Origin: Rhizomys pruinosus
Lineage: Eukaryota > Chordata > Mammalia > Rodentia > Spalacidae
Assembly: GCA_009823505.1 (NCBI GenBank)
Contig: VZQC01006699.1
Location: 1,593,527 to 1,657,526, forward strand
Reading direction: 5' to 3'
Length of the DNA: 64,000 nt
How positions within the stretch are numbered: the stretch's first letter is position 1; the number at the start of each line of letters is the position of its first letter. Positions 45,705-55,999 of the stretch are shown piece after piece. The position numbers and the translations under genes were made by a program. The notes beneath the pieces are model-generated. The model made no database searches and was not told the DNA's origin. It was given only the letters and a program-made list of their open reading frames with translations.

Positions 45705-46590
45705 GTTTGTATGCTAGTTTTTTAATTTAAATATAAATTTTATATGAATATAAATGGAACAATCGAAATGCTTTTAAATATGTTTTAGAAAAACTATAAA
45801 TACATATAATAATGACAGTTTGTTTATAAAAGTAGTAATAGCAGATCTACATGGAGATTTTTCCTCTGAATTCAGCAATAAAGTACATTACTAAAGGTGA
45901 ATTCAAAACCACATCATTAATCTTCTTTGTTGTGTGATAAACATGATTTGCTTTCTTCATTATGAAGTAGTTTCATTTTCACTAGGAGAAATATGCCCTT
46001 TAGAGAATTCATTGTTTTGCTAGAAGTAAGTAGTAAAAATGTAGCATCTACTTGAAGATGAAGAATCTATCATAGGCTTGGGGGAATACTGATAGACAAA
46101 TGGTTGCTTTCGTTTGCACAGAATTTTGAAGCTGTTGGCCCATGGGCTTCCTAAAATGGATGATTCTCTTAAAGATTTTACAGAATTTTTTTATGGAGAT
46201 GTAAATAGTGTTCTAAGATAGTAATCCTTAAGAGTAAAGCACTCCTAAACTAGTATGTTAGTAAATAAATCTTAGAAGTTAAATGAAGCAGCATGTTTTA
46301 GTGAAATTCTTTCTAAATCTTAAAAATAATGCCATAATTATAAACAGAAATACACAGTGATCATTAAGTTAGCATAAATAACATGGCCACGGTGCTCTTT
46401 AGGAATATGTCGGCTTTTTTTTTTTTCCACCATCAGCTTTTTTTATTTCACTGCTTAAACAAGTTGAAATGAATTTTCTTTTGGACTAAATTTGTTGGCT
46501 ATCAGGCTGCTTTTCTTACTCACTGAAACATGTACCCCAGGATACCCTTAGCTTGGACCTTAACTTTAGCCATACTTTAGTAATATTTCT
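45705..46590. other. Intron after exon 16, no recognised repeat
   Basis: Almost 0.9 kb of AT-rich sequence without recognisable elements. Confidence 0.5.
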
Positions 46591-46607
46591 TTTCTTTTTC
46601 TTTTTCT

Positions 46608-46645
46608 TTTTTTTTTTTTTTTTNCCCCCCCCCCCCCCCCCCCCC
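46608..46645. other. T run, N, then 21 C's
   Basis: A poly-T tract ends at an N (46624), followed by 21 C's (46625-46645). A T-run/C-run pair joined by one N looks like a failed homopolymer closure rather than natural sequence. A decayed antisense B1-like segment follows to about 46780. Confidence 0.8.
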
Positions 46646-46884
46646 TTTTATAGTTTCTTTTTCTAAGATTATGCCTCGGTATGTTATTCAGGCTAGTCTC
46701 ATACTCCTAGGTTCAAGTAATCCTCATGCATATATTTCCCAAGTGGTTAAGACTACACTTACAGCCATTGCACTCAGCAAATGGTTATGTATATGTACTG
46801 TTTTGTTTTTACTGGTTTAGGGTAGAACTTGGGGCCAGTGCATACCAGAAGCATCAAATTCCTTTAAGACCTCCAAGATTTTTT

Positions 46885-47072
46885 TTTAATTAATTAATTA
46901 ATTTATTTTATGTGTATGCATGTACTGTCTACATGCAGGTCTGTGCACCCGAGTCGTGCAATGCTGCGGAGGTCAAAAGAGGGCGTTGGATTCCCCTGGA
47001 ACAGGAGTTCTCCTGGAATTGGAGTCACAGAAGGCTCTCAGCCGCCATGTGGGTGCTGGGGATTGAACCCGG
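46885..47072 (-). mobile_element. Young antisense B2, 5'-truncated within the B box
   Basis: Target-site duplication aagac(c/t)tccaagatttt on both sides. The element stops at gaaccc, so the A box and most of the B box were never copied: a 5'-truncated reverse transcript. The 17-bp duplication is present. Confidence 0.93.
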
Positions 47073-47216
47073 AAGACTTCCAAGATTTTAATTCTCCCAG
47101 TGGGATACCAGCCTATCATGAGCTAGCCCTTCTCTGAATTCATGTTTTTATAATGTAATCATGTAACAAAGAACTTAGCAAACAGAATCAGAGCCTCTTA
47201 AAAAGTTTTATTTCCA

Positions 47217-47420
47217 GGAGCTAGAGAGATGGTTCATTGGTTAGGAGCACTGGTTGTTCTCCCAGAAGACCCAGGTTCAATTCCCAGCCCGAACATGGTA
47301 GTTAACAGCCATCTGTAACCCCAGTTCCAGGGGATTCGCAACCCTCTTCTGACTTCCACAACATAGATGCATTTACATACATGGAAAAATACTCAGACAC
47401 CTAAAATAAAAATAAATCAA
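47217..47420 (+). mobile_element. Plus-strand B2, older
   Basis: gagctagagagatggttcat, cagaagacccaggttcaatt and ccccagttccaggggattcg. Confidence 0.88.
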
Positions 47421-47444
47421 AAAAAGTTTTAAAAATTGATTTCC

Positions 47445-47582
47445 AGCCTTTAATCCTAGCACTTGGGAGGCAGAGGCAGGCGGATCTTTGTGAGTTCAAG
47501 GTCAGCCTGGTCTACAGAGTGAGTTCCAGGACAGCCGGGGCTACTGGGAGACCCTGTCTCAAAAAGACCAAAAAAAAAAAAA
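47445..47582 (+). mobile_element. Plus-strand B1 lacking its first bases
   Basis: Starts at agcctttaatcctagc, then reads like consensus to accctgtctcaaaaa. Confidence 0.9.
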
Positions 47583-47628
47583 TTGATATCCAGCTCAGTA
47601 GCACCCTGGCTAGAAATACTTCCCCCCA

Positions 47629-47867
47629 GGGGCTGGAGAGATAGCCTAATGGTTAAGAGCACCGACTTGCTCATGCGGGTTCGAGCCCCAGCACCCACAT
47701 GGCGGCTGAGAACCGTCTGTAACTCCAATTCCAAGAGAACTCCAGTTCCAGGGGAATCCAAGACCCTCTTCTGACCTCCGCGGCATTGCACGACACGGGT
47801 GCACAAACCTACATGCAGACAGTACATTCATACACATTCAAAAATAAATAAAAATTAAAAAAAAAGC
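47629..47867 (+). mobile_element. Young plus-strand B2 with 17-bp duplication
   Basis: Target-site duplication aatacttcccccca (47615-47628, 47868-47881). The segment between A and B boxes is shortened (gacttgctcatgcgggttcg), moving the boxes closer together. Lies 0.6 kb upstream of exon 17. Confidence 0.95.
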
Positions 47868-47984
47868 AATACTTCCCCCCAATAAAAGAAAAAAAATCTG
47901 AAAATTGAATTTTGCACATAAGAGATGTGAAATACAGGGATACTTATGTTATAATTTTTTTTTCTTTTTTCTTTTTTTTTTTCG

Positions 47985-48124
47985 TCTTTTTGAGACAGCG
48001 TCTCCCTTTAGTCTCAGCTGGCCTGGAACTAGCTATGTAAACCAGGCTGGCCTTGAACTCACAGAGATCCGCCTGCCTCTGCCTCCCAAGTGCTAGGATT
48101 AAAGGCGTGCACCATCATGCCTAG
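47985..48124 (-). mobile_element. Antisense B1
   Basis: gagacagcgtctccctttag, aggctggccttgaactcaca and accatcatgcctagc, preceded by a T/C-rich tail from 47956. Confidence 0.92.
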
Positions 48125-48272
48125 CAAATTAATGATTTTATTAGTAAGTCATGCCACACCCAGAATTTTTGGATTATAGATTGTAGATTCATTATTGAAT
48201 GATCACATATCCCTTTGACAGTAAAACGTAGTATATCAATTGAAGTGGAGTTTTCAAGCTGAGTGTGGTTTG

Positions 48273-48275
<3 letters not shown>

Positions 48276-48304
<29 letters not shown>

Positions 48305-48314
48305 TGTATGTATG
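48276..48314. repeat. (TATG)n tetranucleotide microsatellite
   Basis: About ten uninterrupted TATG units, 185 bp upstream of exon 17; likely length-polymorphic. Confidence 0.92.
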
Positions 48315-48498
48315 TCTATAACTCCAGAACTTGGGAAACAGAAATTACTTTCCATTTTAAGTAGGAAAAATACATGTAATGGCCCTTTTATGTTCATGGA
48401 CATAGAAGAAAAAATACACATAAAAGGAAATAGTGATTTAGTTTAACCTTATAAATTTTGTTTAAAAGAAAAAGTAAATTTTGCATATTTTGTTTCAG

Positions 48499-48687
48499 GA
48501 AGTTCAGAAGCGGTTTCCTGATGGTGTTCCCTTATTAGATCCTATCGATGATATGGGCATTCAAGATCAAGGGCTGAAAAAAGTCATTCAGAAAGTGGAG
48601 GCTTTTGAGCATCGAATGTATTCTCATCCACTTCACAATGATCCAAATTTGGAAACCGTGTATACACTTTGTGAAAAAAAAGCACAG
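48499..48687 (+). CDS. Mtrex: Mtrex exon 17: return stalk of the arch
   Basis: The longest exon here, 63 codons, about residues 765-827: EVQKRFPDGVPLLDPIDDMG, IQDQGLKKVIQKVEAFEHRM and YSHPLHNDPNLETVYTLCEK. LDPxxDMxI and the HPL segment are Mtr4/Ski2 hallmarks. Acceptor ttgtttcag at 48498, donor CACAG|gtatag at 48688. A plus-strand B2 ends 0.6 kb upstream and an antisense B2 insertion begins 0.13 kb downstream. Confidence 0.97.
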
Positions 48688-48819
48688 GTATAGCAGAAAC
48701 AATTTTTATAGTAGAATTCTATGTATTTCGTTAAATATGTATTTTTTATTTTCTTGTCTATTGTTTTTGAAACAAATGTCTAGCTATCTTTTTAGTAACT
48801 ACCAACTCTAGGGCTTCTT

Positions 48820-49160
48820 TTTTTTTTTTTTTTNGGTGGCTGGGCATGGAGAGTGTTCCTACTCCTTTTAAACCTTCTTATTTCATTATCCTCTTTTCTC
48901 TCTTTCTTTAAAATGTTTTTTTCAAATTTTATTTATTTTTGTATGTGTGTGAATGTACTGTCTGCATGTAGGTTTGTGCACCCGTGTAGTGCAATGCCAC
49001 GGAGGTCAGAAGAGGGTGTCGGATTCCCCTGGAAGTGGAGTTCTCCTGGAATTGGAGTTACAGACGGTTCTCAGCCGCCATGTGGGTGCTGGGGCTCGAA
49101 CCCGGGTCCTCTGCAAGAGCAGTCGGTGCTCTTAACCGCTAGGCTATCTCTCCAGCCCCC
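48820..49160 (-). mobile_element. Composite B2 insertion with extra 3' sequence and an N
   Basis: Bounded by a perfect 16-bp target-site duplication aactctagggcttctt (48804-48819, 49161-49176). The right part (48928-49160) is a young antisense B2 with the 17-bp duplication. Between it and the poly-T tail (48818-48833) lie about 90 bp of non-B2 sequence and an N at 48834. In the element's own sense the order is B2, extra segment, poly-A, consistent with one insertion of a read-through or chimeric transcript. Confidence 0.8.
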
Positions 49161-49399
49161 AACTCTAGGGCTTCTTACAGCTTCCTAGTCAGTCAAGATA
49201 TGCACAAAACCTAGAATAGCAGCATATCATGTGGTTCAGTACAGTTCACCTATTTAAATATTTTTATTAGCCACATTAAGAAAAGGAAATAGTGGAACTA
49301 ATAATTTTATTTCACTCAATGTATTTGTAATCTCATTTCAACATTGTTATATTCAAAATATAAAGGTTACTGAAGAAAATAATTTTAAGTACTGGGCTT

Positions 49400-49765
49400 A
49401 CCCTAGTTAGCTGTCAACTTGACACAGCCCTGAGTTATTTGAGGGAATCTCTATTGGGGGATTGCCTCAGGCGATTGGCCTGTAAACATGTCTGTGGTGC
49501 ATTTTCTTGATTGCTGATTGATGTGGGAGTGCCCAGCCCATTGCAGGCAGTTGGTCCTGGATTGTATAAGAAAGAAGGCTGAGCTTGGGCCAGAGGAGCA
49601 AGCCAGTAAGCAGCATTTCTCCATGGTTCCTGCCTCCGCTTCTGCTTAAGCTCCTGCTTTAACTTCCATCAATGATGAAGAGTGTGCCCAATGACCCCTT
49701 TCCTCCCACTTGCTTTTGGTAATAGTGTTTATCACCACAAAAAAGCAAACTGGAACAGTGTTCCT
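49400..49765 (+). mobile_element. URR1-like rodent element, copy 2 (older)
   Basis: agctgtcaacttgacacagc, ggagtgcccagcccattgca and ggagcaagccagtaagcagc align in order with the copies at 37073 and 62888, more diverged. Confidence 0.6.
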
Positions 49766-50204
49766 TAAACTGTAACTCTTTAATTCTTACAGTATTTGGC
49801 ACAGTGTTGTTCTGCTAAGATGGACATCTGTAGGGAGATCCTAGAACACCTTTTTTTTTCTGACAGGCCTGATGCTAGTTCACATACAGCTGCCTAGCAC
49901 CAAAATCAGTGCTTTCTATATTGCAACATTATGACAATCCATTAGTTGATAGCAGTATATTAAATCATTATTTTCTGATAACTAGGGATTGAACTCATGA
50001 CATATTTGTACATACTTGGCAAATACCAGCTACTGCGCTCCATCCTCACCCTTTACTATAAAATTACAATGAATAATGTAAATCACTGGAAATGGACTAC
50101 AAATGTAACCTCTGAGTAAACATAATTAGGTGGGGATCAAGTTACTCATTTCTTGCCCTTAGTTGTACCTTAATATTTAACAGTCTAAAAAAATGTACAG
50201 TTTT

Positions 50205-50355
50205 AGCCAAGTGTAGTGGTGCACACCATTAATCCCAGCACCTGGGGGGCAGAGACAGGCAGGTCTCCATGAGTTCAAAGCCAGCCTGGTCTACGTAGCA
50301 AGTTCCAGGCCAGCTGGGACTAAAGGGAGACCCTGTCTCAAAAAAACTAAAATAA
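50205..50355 (+). mobile_element. Plus-strand B1
   Basis: gccaagtgtagtggtgcaca, aaagccagcctggtctacgt and accctgtctcaaaaaa. Confidence 0.9.
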
Positions 50356-50382
50356 AAAAATTACCATCTTAAATTCTAGGTT

Positions 50383-50699
50383 TTTTTGTTTGTTTGTATG
50401 TGTATGGACTGTCTGCATGTAGGTTTGTGCACCCGTATTGAAATAGCTCTGGTATTTTTTTTAATTTTTATTTATTTTTGTATGTGTATGAATGTACTGT
50501 CTGCATGCAGGTCTGTGCACCCGTATCGTGCAATGCCGCGGAGGTCAGAAGAGGGTCTCGGACTCCCCTGGAACTGGAGTTCTCCTGGAATTGGAGTTAC
50601 AGATGGTTCTTAGCCGCCATGTGGGTGCTGGGGATCGAACCCAGGTCCTCTGCAAGAGCAGTTGGTGCTCTTAACCGCTAGGCTATCTCTCCAGCCCCC
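50383..50699 (-). mobile_element. Composite antisense B2: full copy plus a second partial B2 tail
   Basis: Flanked by aaattctag(g)ttt on both sides (50371, 50700). A complete young B2 with the 17-bp duplication (50456-50699) is followed, in its own sense, by an A-rich tail, a 17-bp unrelated spacer (50438-50454) and a second copy of only the B2 3' portion (50386-50437). One target-site pair around both suggests a single event. Confidence 0.8.
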
Positions 50700-50876
50700 A
50701 AATTCTAGTTTCTTAATCCCTAAGCTTTTCTTTTGGTTTTTGTTGTTTGTGAATTTAAATACTCCATTTCAGAATATGTGGGGGTTTTTTCTTGTTCTTG
50801 TACTTCCATACTCTTGCCACAGCTAGAAAATATGTAGTATCTGATTGAAAAAATTGTTTCACTTAAGAGTGAACTT

Positions 50877-51030
50877 TAGCCGGGCGTGGTGGCACACACC
50901 TTTAATCCTAGCACTCAGGAGACAGAGGCAGGCAGATCTTTGTGAGTTCAAGGCCAGCCTGGTCTACAGAGTGAGTTCCAGGACAGCTGGGGCTACAGGG
51001 AGACCCTGTCTAGAAAAGACCAAAAAAAAA
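50877..51030 (+). mobile_element. Plus-strand B1, near consensus
   Basis: gccgggcgtggtggcacaca, aggccagcctggtctacaga and ggctacagggagaccctgtc, with a pure poly-A tail. Confidence 0.94.
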
Positions 51031-51091
51031 AAAAGTGAACTTTAAAGAAAGGCTGATTCAGGGCTTAAATATAAGTAGTCAAGAAAATAAT

Positions 51092-51300
51092 TCATGGCTG
51101 GAGAGGTGGCTCAGACCAGTTAAGAACACTGGCTACTCTTGCAGAGGATCCAGGTTCAGTTCCCAGCATGCACATGGTGGACAGCAACCATAACTCCAGT
51201 TCCAGGGGATCCCACACCCTCTTCTGACCTCTGAGGCCATTGCAGGACTCAGGCGCACTTCCATGCATGCAATGCACTCAAACACATAAAATAATTTTTT
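51092..51300 (+). mobile_element. Plus-strand B2, older
   Basis: atggctggagaggtggctca, gcagaggatccaggttcagt and ctccagttccaggggatccc. Confidence 0.9.
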
Positions 51301-51662
51301 TTAAGAAAAAAAATGATGAGCCATCAGATTTCCTTGAACACTATTCTCTAAAATATCTGATTCTCTAATACTAAAAAGCTGGAGATTTGGGTTGATATAG
51401 AAGTATGGTTATCACATAAATCTTGTCTTGAGAGAACCTGTCCTAACTTCCCTAATGTATCTTGCCTAGCTCACAGTCTCTACCACTACTCTACCACTTT
51501 CTTCTTAAACTTCCTCTCCAAAGCAAGAGCCTTACTGTGTTCAACTTCTTAGGCTTTAATACTGAAATTCCCAGTGCCTTCACATCATGCATTCCATTTT
51601 CACTTGGACATTTTGTGCTTTCCATGTGCTTAAGATTGTAAATAGTATTTTAGGAACTTTTC

Positions 51663-51897
51663 TTTTATAATTTTTTTTTAATTTTATTTCTTTTTGTATG
51701 TGTATGAATGTACTGTCTGCATGTAGGTTTGTGCACCTGTGTCGTGCAATGCCGTGGAGGTCAGAAGAGGGTCTCGGATTCCCCTGGAATTGGAGTTACA
51801 GACAGTTCTTAGCCGCCATATGGGTGCTGGGGATCGAACCCAGGTCCTCTGCAAGAGCAGTCGGTGCTCTTAACCACTAGGCTATCTCTCCAGCACC
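51663..51897 (-). mobile_element. Young antisense B2 without the 17-bp duplication
   Basis: Target-site duplication tagtatttta(g/a)gaacttttc on both sides. Reads cccctggaattggagttaca with a single core. It lies 210 bp before exon 18. Confidence 0.93.
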
Positions 51898-52107
51898 TAG
51901 TATTTTAAGAACTTTTCATATATGTTCTTCCTCTCATGGAATTGCATCTAAACTCATGTATTCTGCATATCCTCCTGCCTTAATGTTTTAATAGAGAAGT
52001 GAGTGGATAAGGTGGCCTTATAAACTTATTTGTTTTGGTTCAGGAGCTAATTTCACTTTACATTATTCAGTTTGTTACTGAATTTTCTTTACTTTCATTT
52101 GGTATAG

Positions 52108-52271
52108 ATTGCAATAGATATTAAATCTGCTAAGCGAGAACTGAAGAAAGCAAGAACTGTCCTGCAAATGGATGAACTCAAATGTCGCAAACGCGTTTTA
52201 AGAAGGTTGGGCTTTGCCACCTCATCTGATGTCATAGAGATGAAAGGACGAGTGGCTTGTGAGATAAGTAG
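52108..52271 (+). CDS. Mtrex: Mtrex exon 18: entry to C-terminal helical bundle
   Basis: Codes for about residues 828-882: [40 protein letters not shown] and [14 protein letters not shown]. The lysine/arginine-rich helix is the descending stalk; LRRLGF and KGRVACEIS begin the helical bundle that contacts RNA. Acceptor tggtatag at 52107, donor AGTAG|gtaaga at 52272, two bases into a Ser codon. Confidence 0.97.
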
Positions 52272-52324
52272 GTAAGATGTATTTTTTTCTACAAAGTTGA
52301 TTTTAAGAAGATGGCATACGATTT

Positions 52325-52660
52325 TTTAAAAATATTTTATATTTTTAATTTTATGTGTATGAGTATTTGTCTGCATGTGTGTAAATGCACCCATGTTGTG
52401 CAATGCCTGTGAAGGTCAGAATAGGGTGTCAGATCTCCTGGAACTGGGGTTATAGATGGTTGTTAGTCACCATGTAGGTGCAGAGAATCAAATCGAGTCC
52501 TCTGCAAGAGCACCCAGTGCTCTTAACTACTGAGCCGTTTCTTCAGCGTGGGATACTACTTTTAAATATTTTTTGTCAGGGTCTCCCAGTCCCAGCCCAC
52601 CTGCAAGTCATTGTATGAACCAGGATGGCCTTGGCCTCAATCTTGCAGATACCTGCTTCA
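52325..52660 (-). mobile_element. Antisense B2 (52325-52548) and B1 fragment (52570-52660)
   Basis: B2: tttatgtgtatgagtatttg, ggtcagaatagggtgtcaga and gtcctctgcaagagcaccca. B1 remnant: gtcagggtctcccagtccca and accaggatggccttggcctc. Confidence 0.8.
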
Positions 52661-52779
52661 TTTCAATACAAGTATCTTATTTTCTACTAAACTTTGCAAT
52701 ATTTATACCCATCTGGATGAATGGATTAGTATCCCAAACACATCACCACAAACTGAAAACTGTAAAGTGACCCATATCT

Positions 52780-55060
52780 GACACACAAAATGCTTTGAAT
52801 TCTATTTTATCTAGTACTAACATAGCAACTCCTCCTTATTTCTTAGTGTTATTACTTGTATTATTTTCTATCCTCCTTTCACCTTGGGATAATATCTATC
52901 TTTAAAGGTGAGGTAAATTGCTTGGAGACAAGAAAAAAACAAAAATAAGAAAAAGAAAAGATGGGTTTTATTTTTTTTTTTAAACTTTTTAAATTTTATT
53001 TATTTTTTACATGTATGAATGTACTATTTGCATGTAGATTTGTGCACCCCTGTCCTGCAGTGCCGCGGAGATGAGAAGAGGGCGTCGGATTCCCTTGGCA
53101 TTGGAGCCAAAGATGGTTCTCAGCCGCCATGTGGGTGCTGGGGATCGAACCCGGGTCCTTTGCAAGAGCAGTCAGTGCTCTTAACCACTAGGCCATTTCT
53201 CCAGCCCTGGGTTTTATTTCTTAATCCATTCTACTGGTCTGTGTCTCTTAATTCGAGAATTCAGTCCATTGATATTTAAAACTGTTGTTGAAAGAATTAA
53301 ATTGCTTCCATTCATTTTGATTTCTATCACATTCTTGCCCTAAGTTTTTATTTCCATATTTGTTTTCTGGTGTTGATTGGTTATAGTCATCCCTGCCCTC
53401 TGCTCTTTGTATTCCTTGAAGTATTCTCTGCAGGCATGGCTTATTGGAGAGGAATTCTTTCAACTTATTTATATCATGGAACATTTTCCTTTCTCCTTCA
53501 ATTATAATAGACATTTTTGCTGGATAAAGTACTCTGGGTTGGCATCTATAGACTTTTAGAACCGGGACTATTTTAGACCAGGCTCTTCTGGCGTTCATCG
53601 TCTGCATTGAGAAATCAGCTGTAATTCTGATTGGTTTTTCTCTGTAGGGAACCTGTTGCTTTTCTTTTGCAGCCCTCAGTATCCTTTCTTTGCTTTGAAC
53701 ATCTACTATTTTTACTATGATATGGCATGGAGAATTTCTTTACTGGTCTGTCTGCTTGGTGTTCTATATGCTTCTAGTACTTGTATAGGTGTCTCTCGCT
53801 TTAATTTAGGAAAACTTTCCTCTTAAAATTTTGTTGAAGACCTGAGCCATATCATTGTCCTGTGAGTTTTCTTCTTCTATCTGTATAATTTGTAGGTTTG
53901 GTCTTTTCATAGTATCTCACAGTTCCTGATTATTCCATTCTTGTGTTTTTAAAAATTTTTTATAAGCTTTACTTGATTTATCTAATTCTTCCATGCTGTC
54001 TTCCAATCTTGATATTCTATTTTCTACTTCATCCAATCTATTATTAAGAGTTTCTCCCATCCTTTCCAAGTTGTTTGTGGAATGTTGCATTTCTTTTTTC
54101 ATTTCAACTTGAATTTTCTTCAGTGTTTCAATATCTTTTGTAATTTCATTCTGCAATTTATCATTGTCCTCTTTCAATTTATCCCTATCTTCTTTCAGGT
54201 CCCAGACTTGTTTATAAGCTCCTTAAATTACCTCAACTCCTTAATTTCTCTAATCATATTCATAATTGTTCTTTTGAGATCTGTATCCTGAGTTATATCC
54301 CAGGGGTCTTCACTAGAGGGTACTTGAATAGGGGTATTAGTAGTTGGCAAAGATCCACCTGAGTTTTTTATATTCTTTTTCTTTCATTGAGCTTTAGGCA
54401 TTTGAGTAGCTTCTTTTGGGAATGGTTCTAATGTGAACCTTAGGTGTTTATTGAACCAATGATGATTTTGGTTATATTCCTCAGGTCGTCTCTTAATTGA
54501 TGCACAGGTGTGGATACTTTAGGCTCTAAAATCTCAACTCTATCCTAGCACCCCTCACCCAACCAGCAAACAATTCACCCGATGGACTAAGCCATGCAAT
54601 ACCCAAGCCAGCCCAAACCCCTCCAGGCCTGCGGAACCCACATCCTGAGCGCCCCAGGAACTCTTGGTACTGTGGGCTGGAAGGTCATACCGCCTCTGCT
54701 GCAGTGCATCTGGAGTCCCCCACATCCAAGTAGTGTGAGCCCCAATCACCCACCAGGTGAGGTGTACACACAGAACCACTGTACACCCCTGTAATCTACC
54801 AACCGATTCCCCAGGACCAGGCACCAAGGTCTGTACAAGAAAGGCTTAGCCGACACTGGGGCTATCCCTGTTGTCTCCTGACGCCCTCGGGCGATGTCTA
54901 TAGCACCAAATTGTAGTCTCTAAGGATCCAAATGCCCTTGGACCAACTCCATAGCTTCCCAACGCTCTTGGGGGCCCCTAAGTCCTACATCCGACTTTGC
55001 CATTTGAGCTGCTCAGAACACACCCGCTGCCCTGGGAGCTGCTGTCTTGGAAAAGCCAAA
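52780..55060 (-). mobile_element. Antisense LINE-1 fragment: 5' region, ORF1 and start of ORF2, decayed
   Basis: Read on the minus strand from 55060: a GC-richer 5' region (to about 54300), then ORF1 with its coiled coil (54177-53917, frame containing RISRLEDSMEEL) and C-terminal domain (53607 onward, ARRAW and CQPRVLYPAKMSI). The ORF2 start follows (LNINGLNSRIKRHRP at about 53275-53230), broken by a nested B2 (52974-53207) and continuing with endonuclease-domain traces such as DRYYPKVKG to about 52780. All frames carry stops or shifts, so it is dead. Unusually, the 5' end is kept and the 3' part is gone. Confidence 0.85.
52974..53207 (-). mobile_element. Young antisense B2 nested in the LINE-1
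   Basis: Target-site duplication tgggttttattt (52962-52973, 53208-53219) splits the L1 ORF2 start. Single ccttggcattggagcc core, so it belongs to the form without the 17-bp duplication. Confidence 0.93.
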
Positions 55061-55926
55061 ACACATTTTTAATGTTTTGATTTTAATAGTTTATAGATTA
55101 ATTTACATATAACCTTGCATACTTTTTTGTACATGTGAAATTTTTCCCATCTTAAAGCATTATTTTAACCATTATTCTTATATATGGAGAGAGTACACTC
55201 TTATATATGGAGTGAGTAGATTTTATTGTAGTTTGGGGTTAACCATAAGATCCCACAACAGAGTTCTGATACTGTAGGCCACAGCTTAAAACTGGAAATA
55301 AAATACAGTCAACTCTGTATTCTGTGTGTTCTACATCCACAGATTCAGTTAGCTTGTAAGAAATATGTTGGGGAAAAGTGACTGTGTATGTGTGTGTACA
55401 ACACATATTTGGATTCTTTTTTTCTGGTCATTATTGCCTTAGATACTGTAAGTATTCCAGAGTAACTTAATGTGATAGGATTTGTGCAGGCTATCAGGGA
55501 CTTGAGTACCCTCAGGTGTTGGTAACCCTTCAGATACTGAAGAACAGCTGTTTATTCTTAATTTTAGTAATCTTCCACCATCTTATAATTGTTTTGGTTG
55601 CAAACAGTAATTATTTTGCTCTGTCATAGTTTTTCTGAGTCAGCACTTCAGCAAGAGCTTGTTTGGGGTTCCAGCTCAGGATCCCCCACTTGCAAATTAG
55701 AAAGTAGTTAGCTTGAGTTCCTCGTAGTCTGGAAAAATTGAGTGATGTTAGAATGGATGGACCTCCTCTTTCTGTATCCCCTGTCTTTTCTCTCCCTTTC
55801 TCTCTTTTGCTTCTCCCTCTCCATGTAGGCCAGTTTGGGCATCTCCATAGTATGACCACCTCAGAATGGTACCCCTGCTTATGTGGAGGCTCAGGACTCC
55901 AGTGTTGGGACTAGCTAAAGAAGTAG

Positions 55927-55928
<2 letters not shown>
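55061..55928. other. Intron, no confidently named element
   Basis: Ordinary sequence to about 55600. From 55610 to 55920 a C/T-rich segment (ctctccctttctctcttttg, gcatctccatagtatgacca) may be an old repeat of unknown family, with the poly-T run as its tail. Confidence 0.4.
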
Positions 55929-55975
<47 letters not shown>

Positions 55976-55999
55976 CCACAATTTTTTTTTTTTTTTTTC
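55929..55999. repeat. Very long poly-T (47 T, then 18 T)
   Basis: 47 uninterrupted T's (55929-55975), ccacaa, then 18 more T's. Perhaps the tail of an antisense retrotransposed sequence; its length is likely inaccurate. Confidence 0.85.

Noticed and set aside
53248..54177. A novel coiled-coil gene on the minus strand
   Set aside because: The coiled coil and the following basic domain match LINE-1 ORF1 and lead into the ORF2 start; frames are broken.
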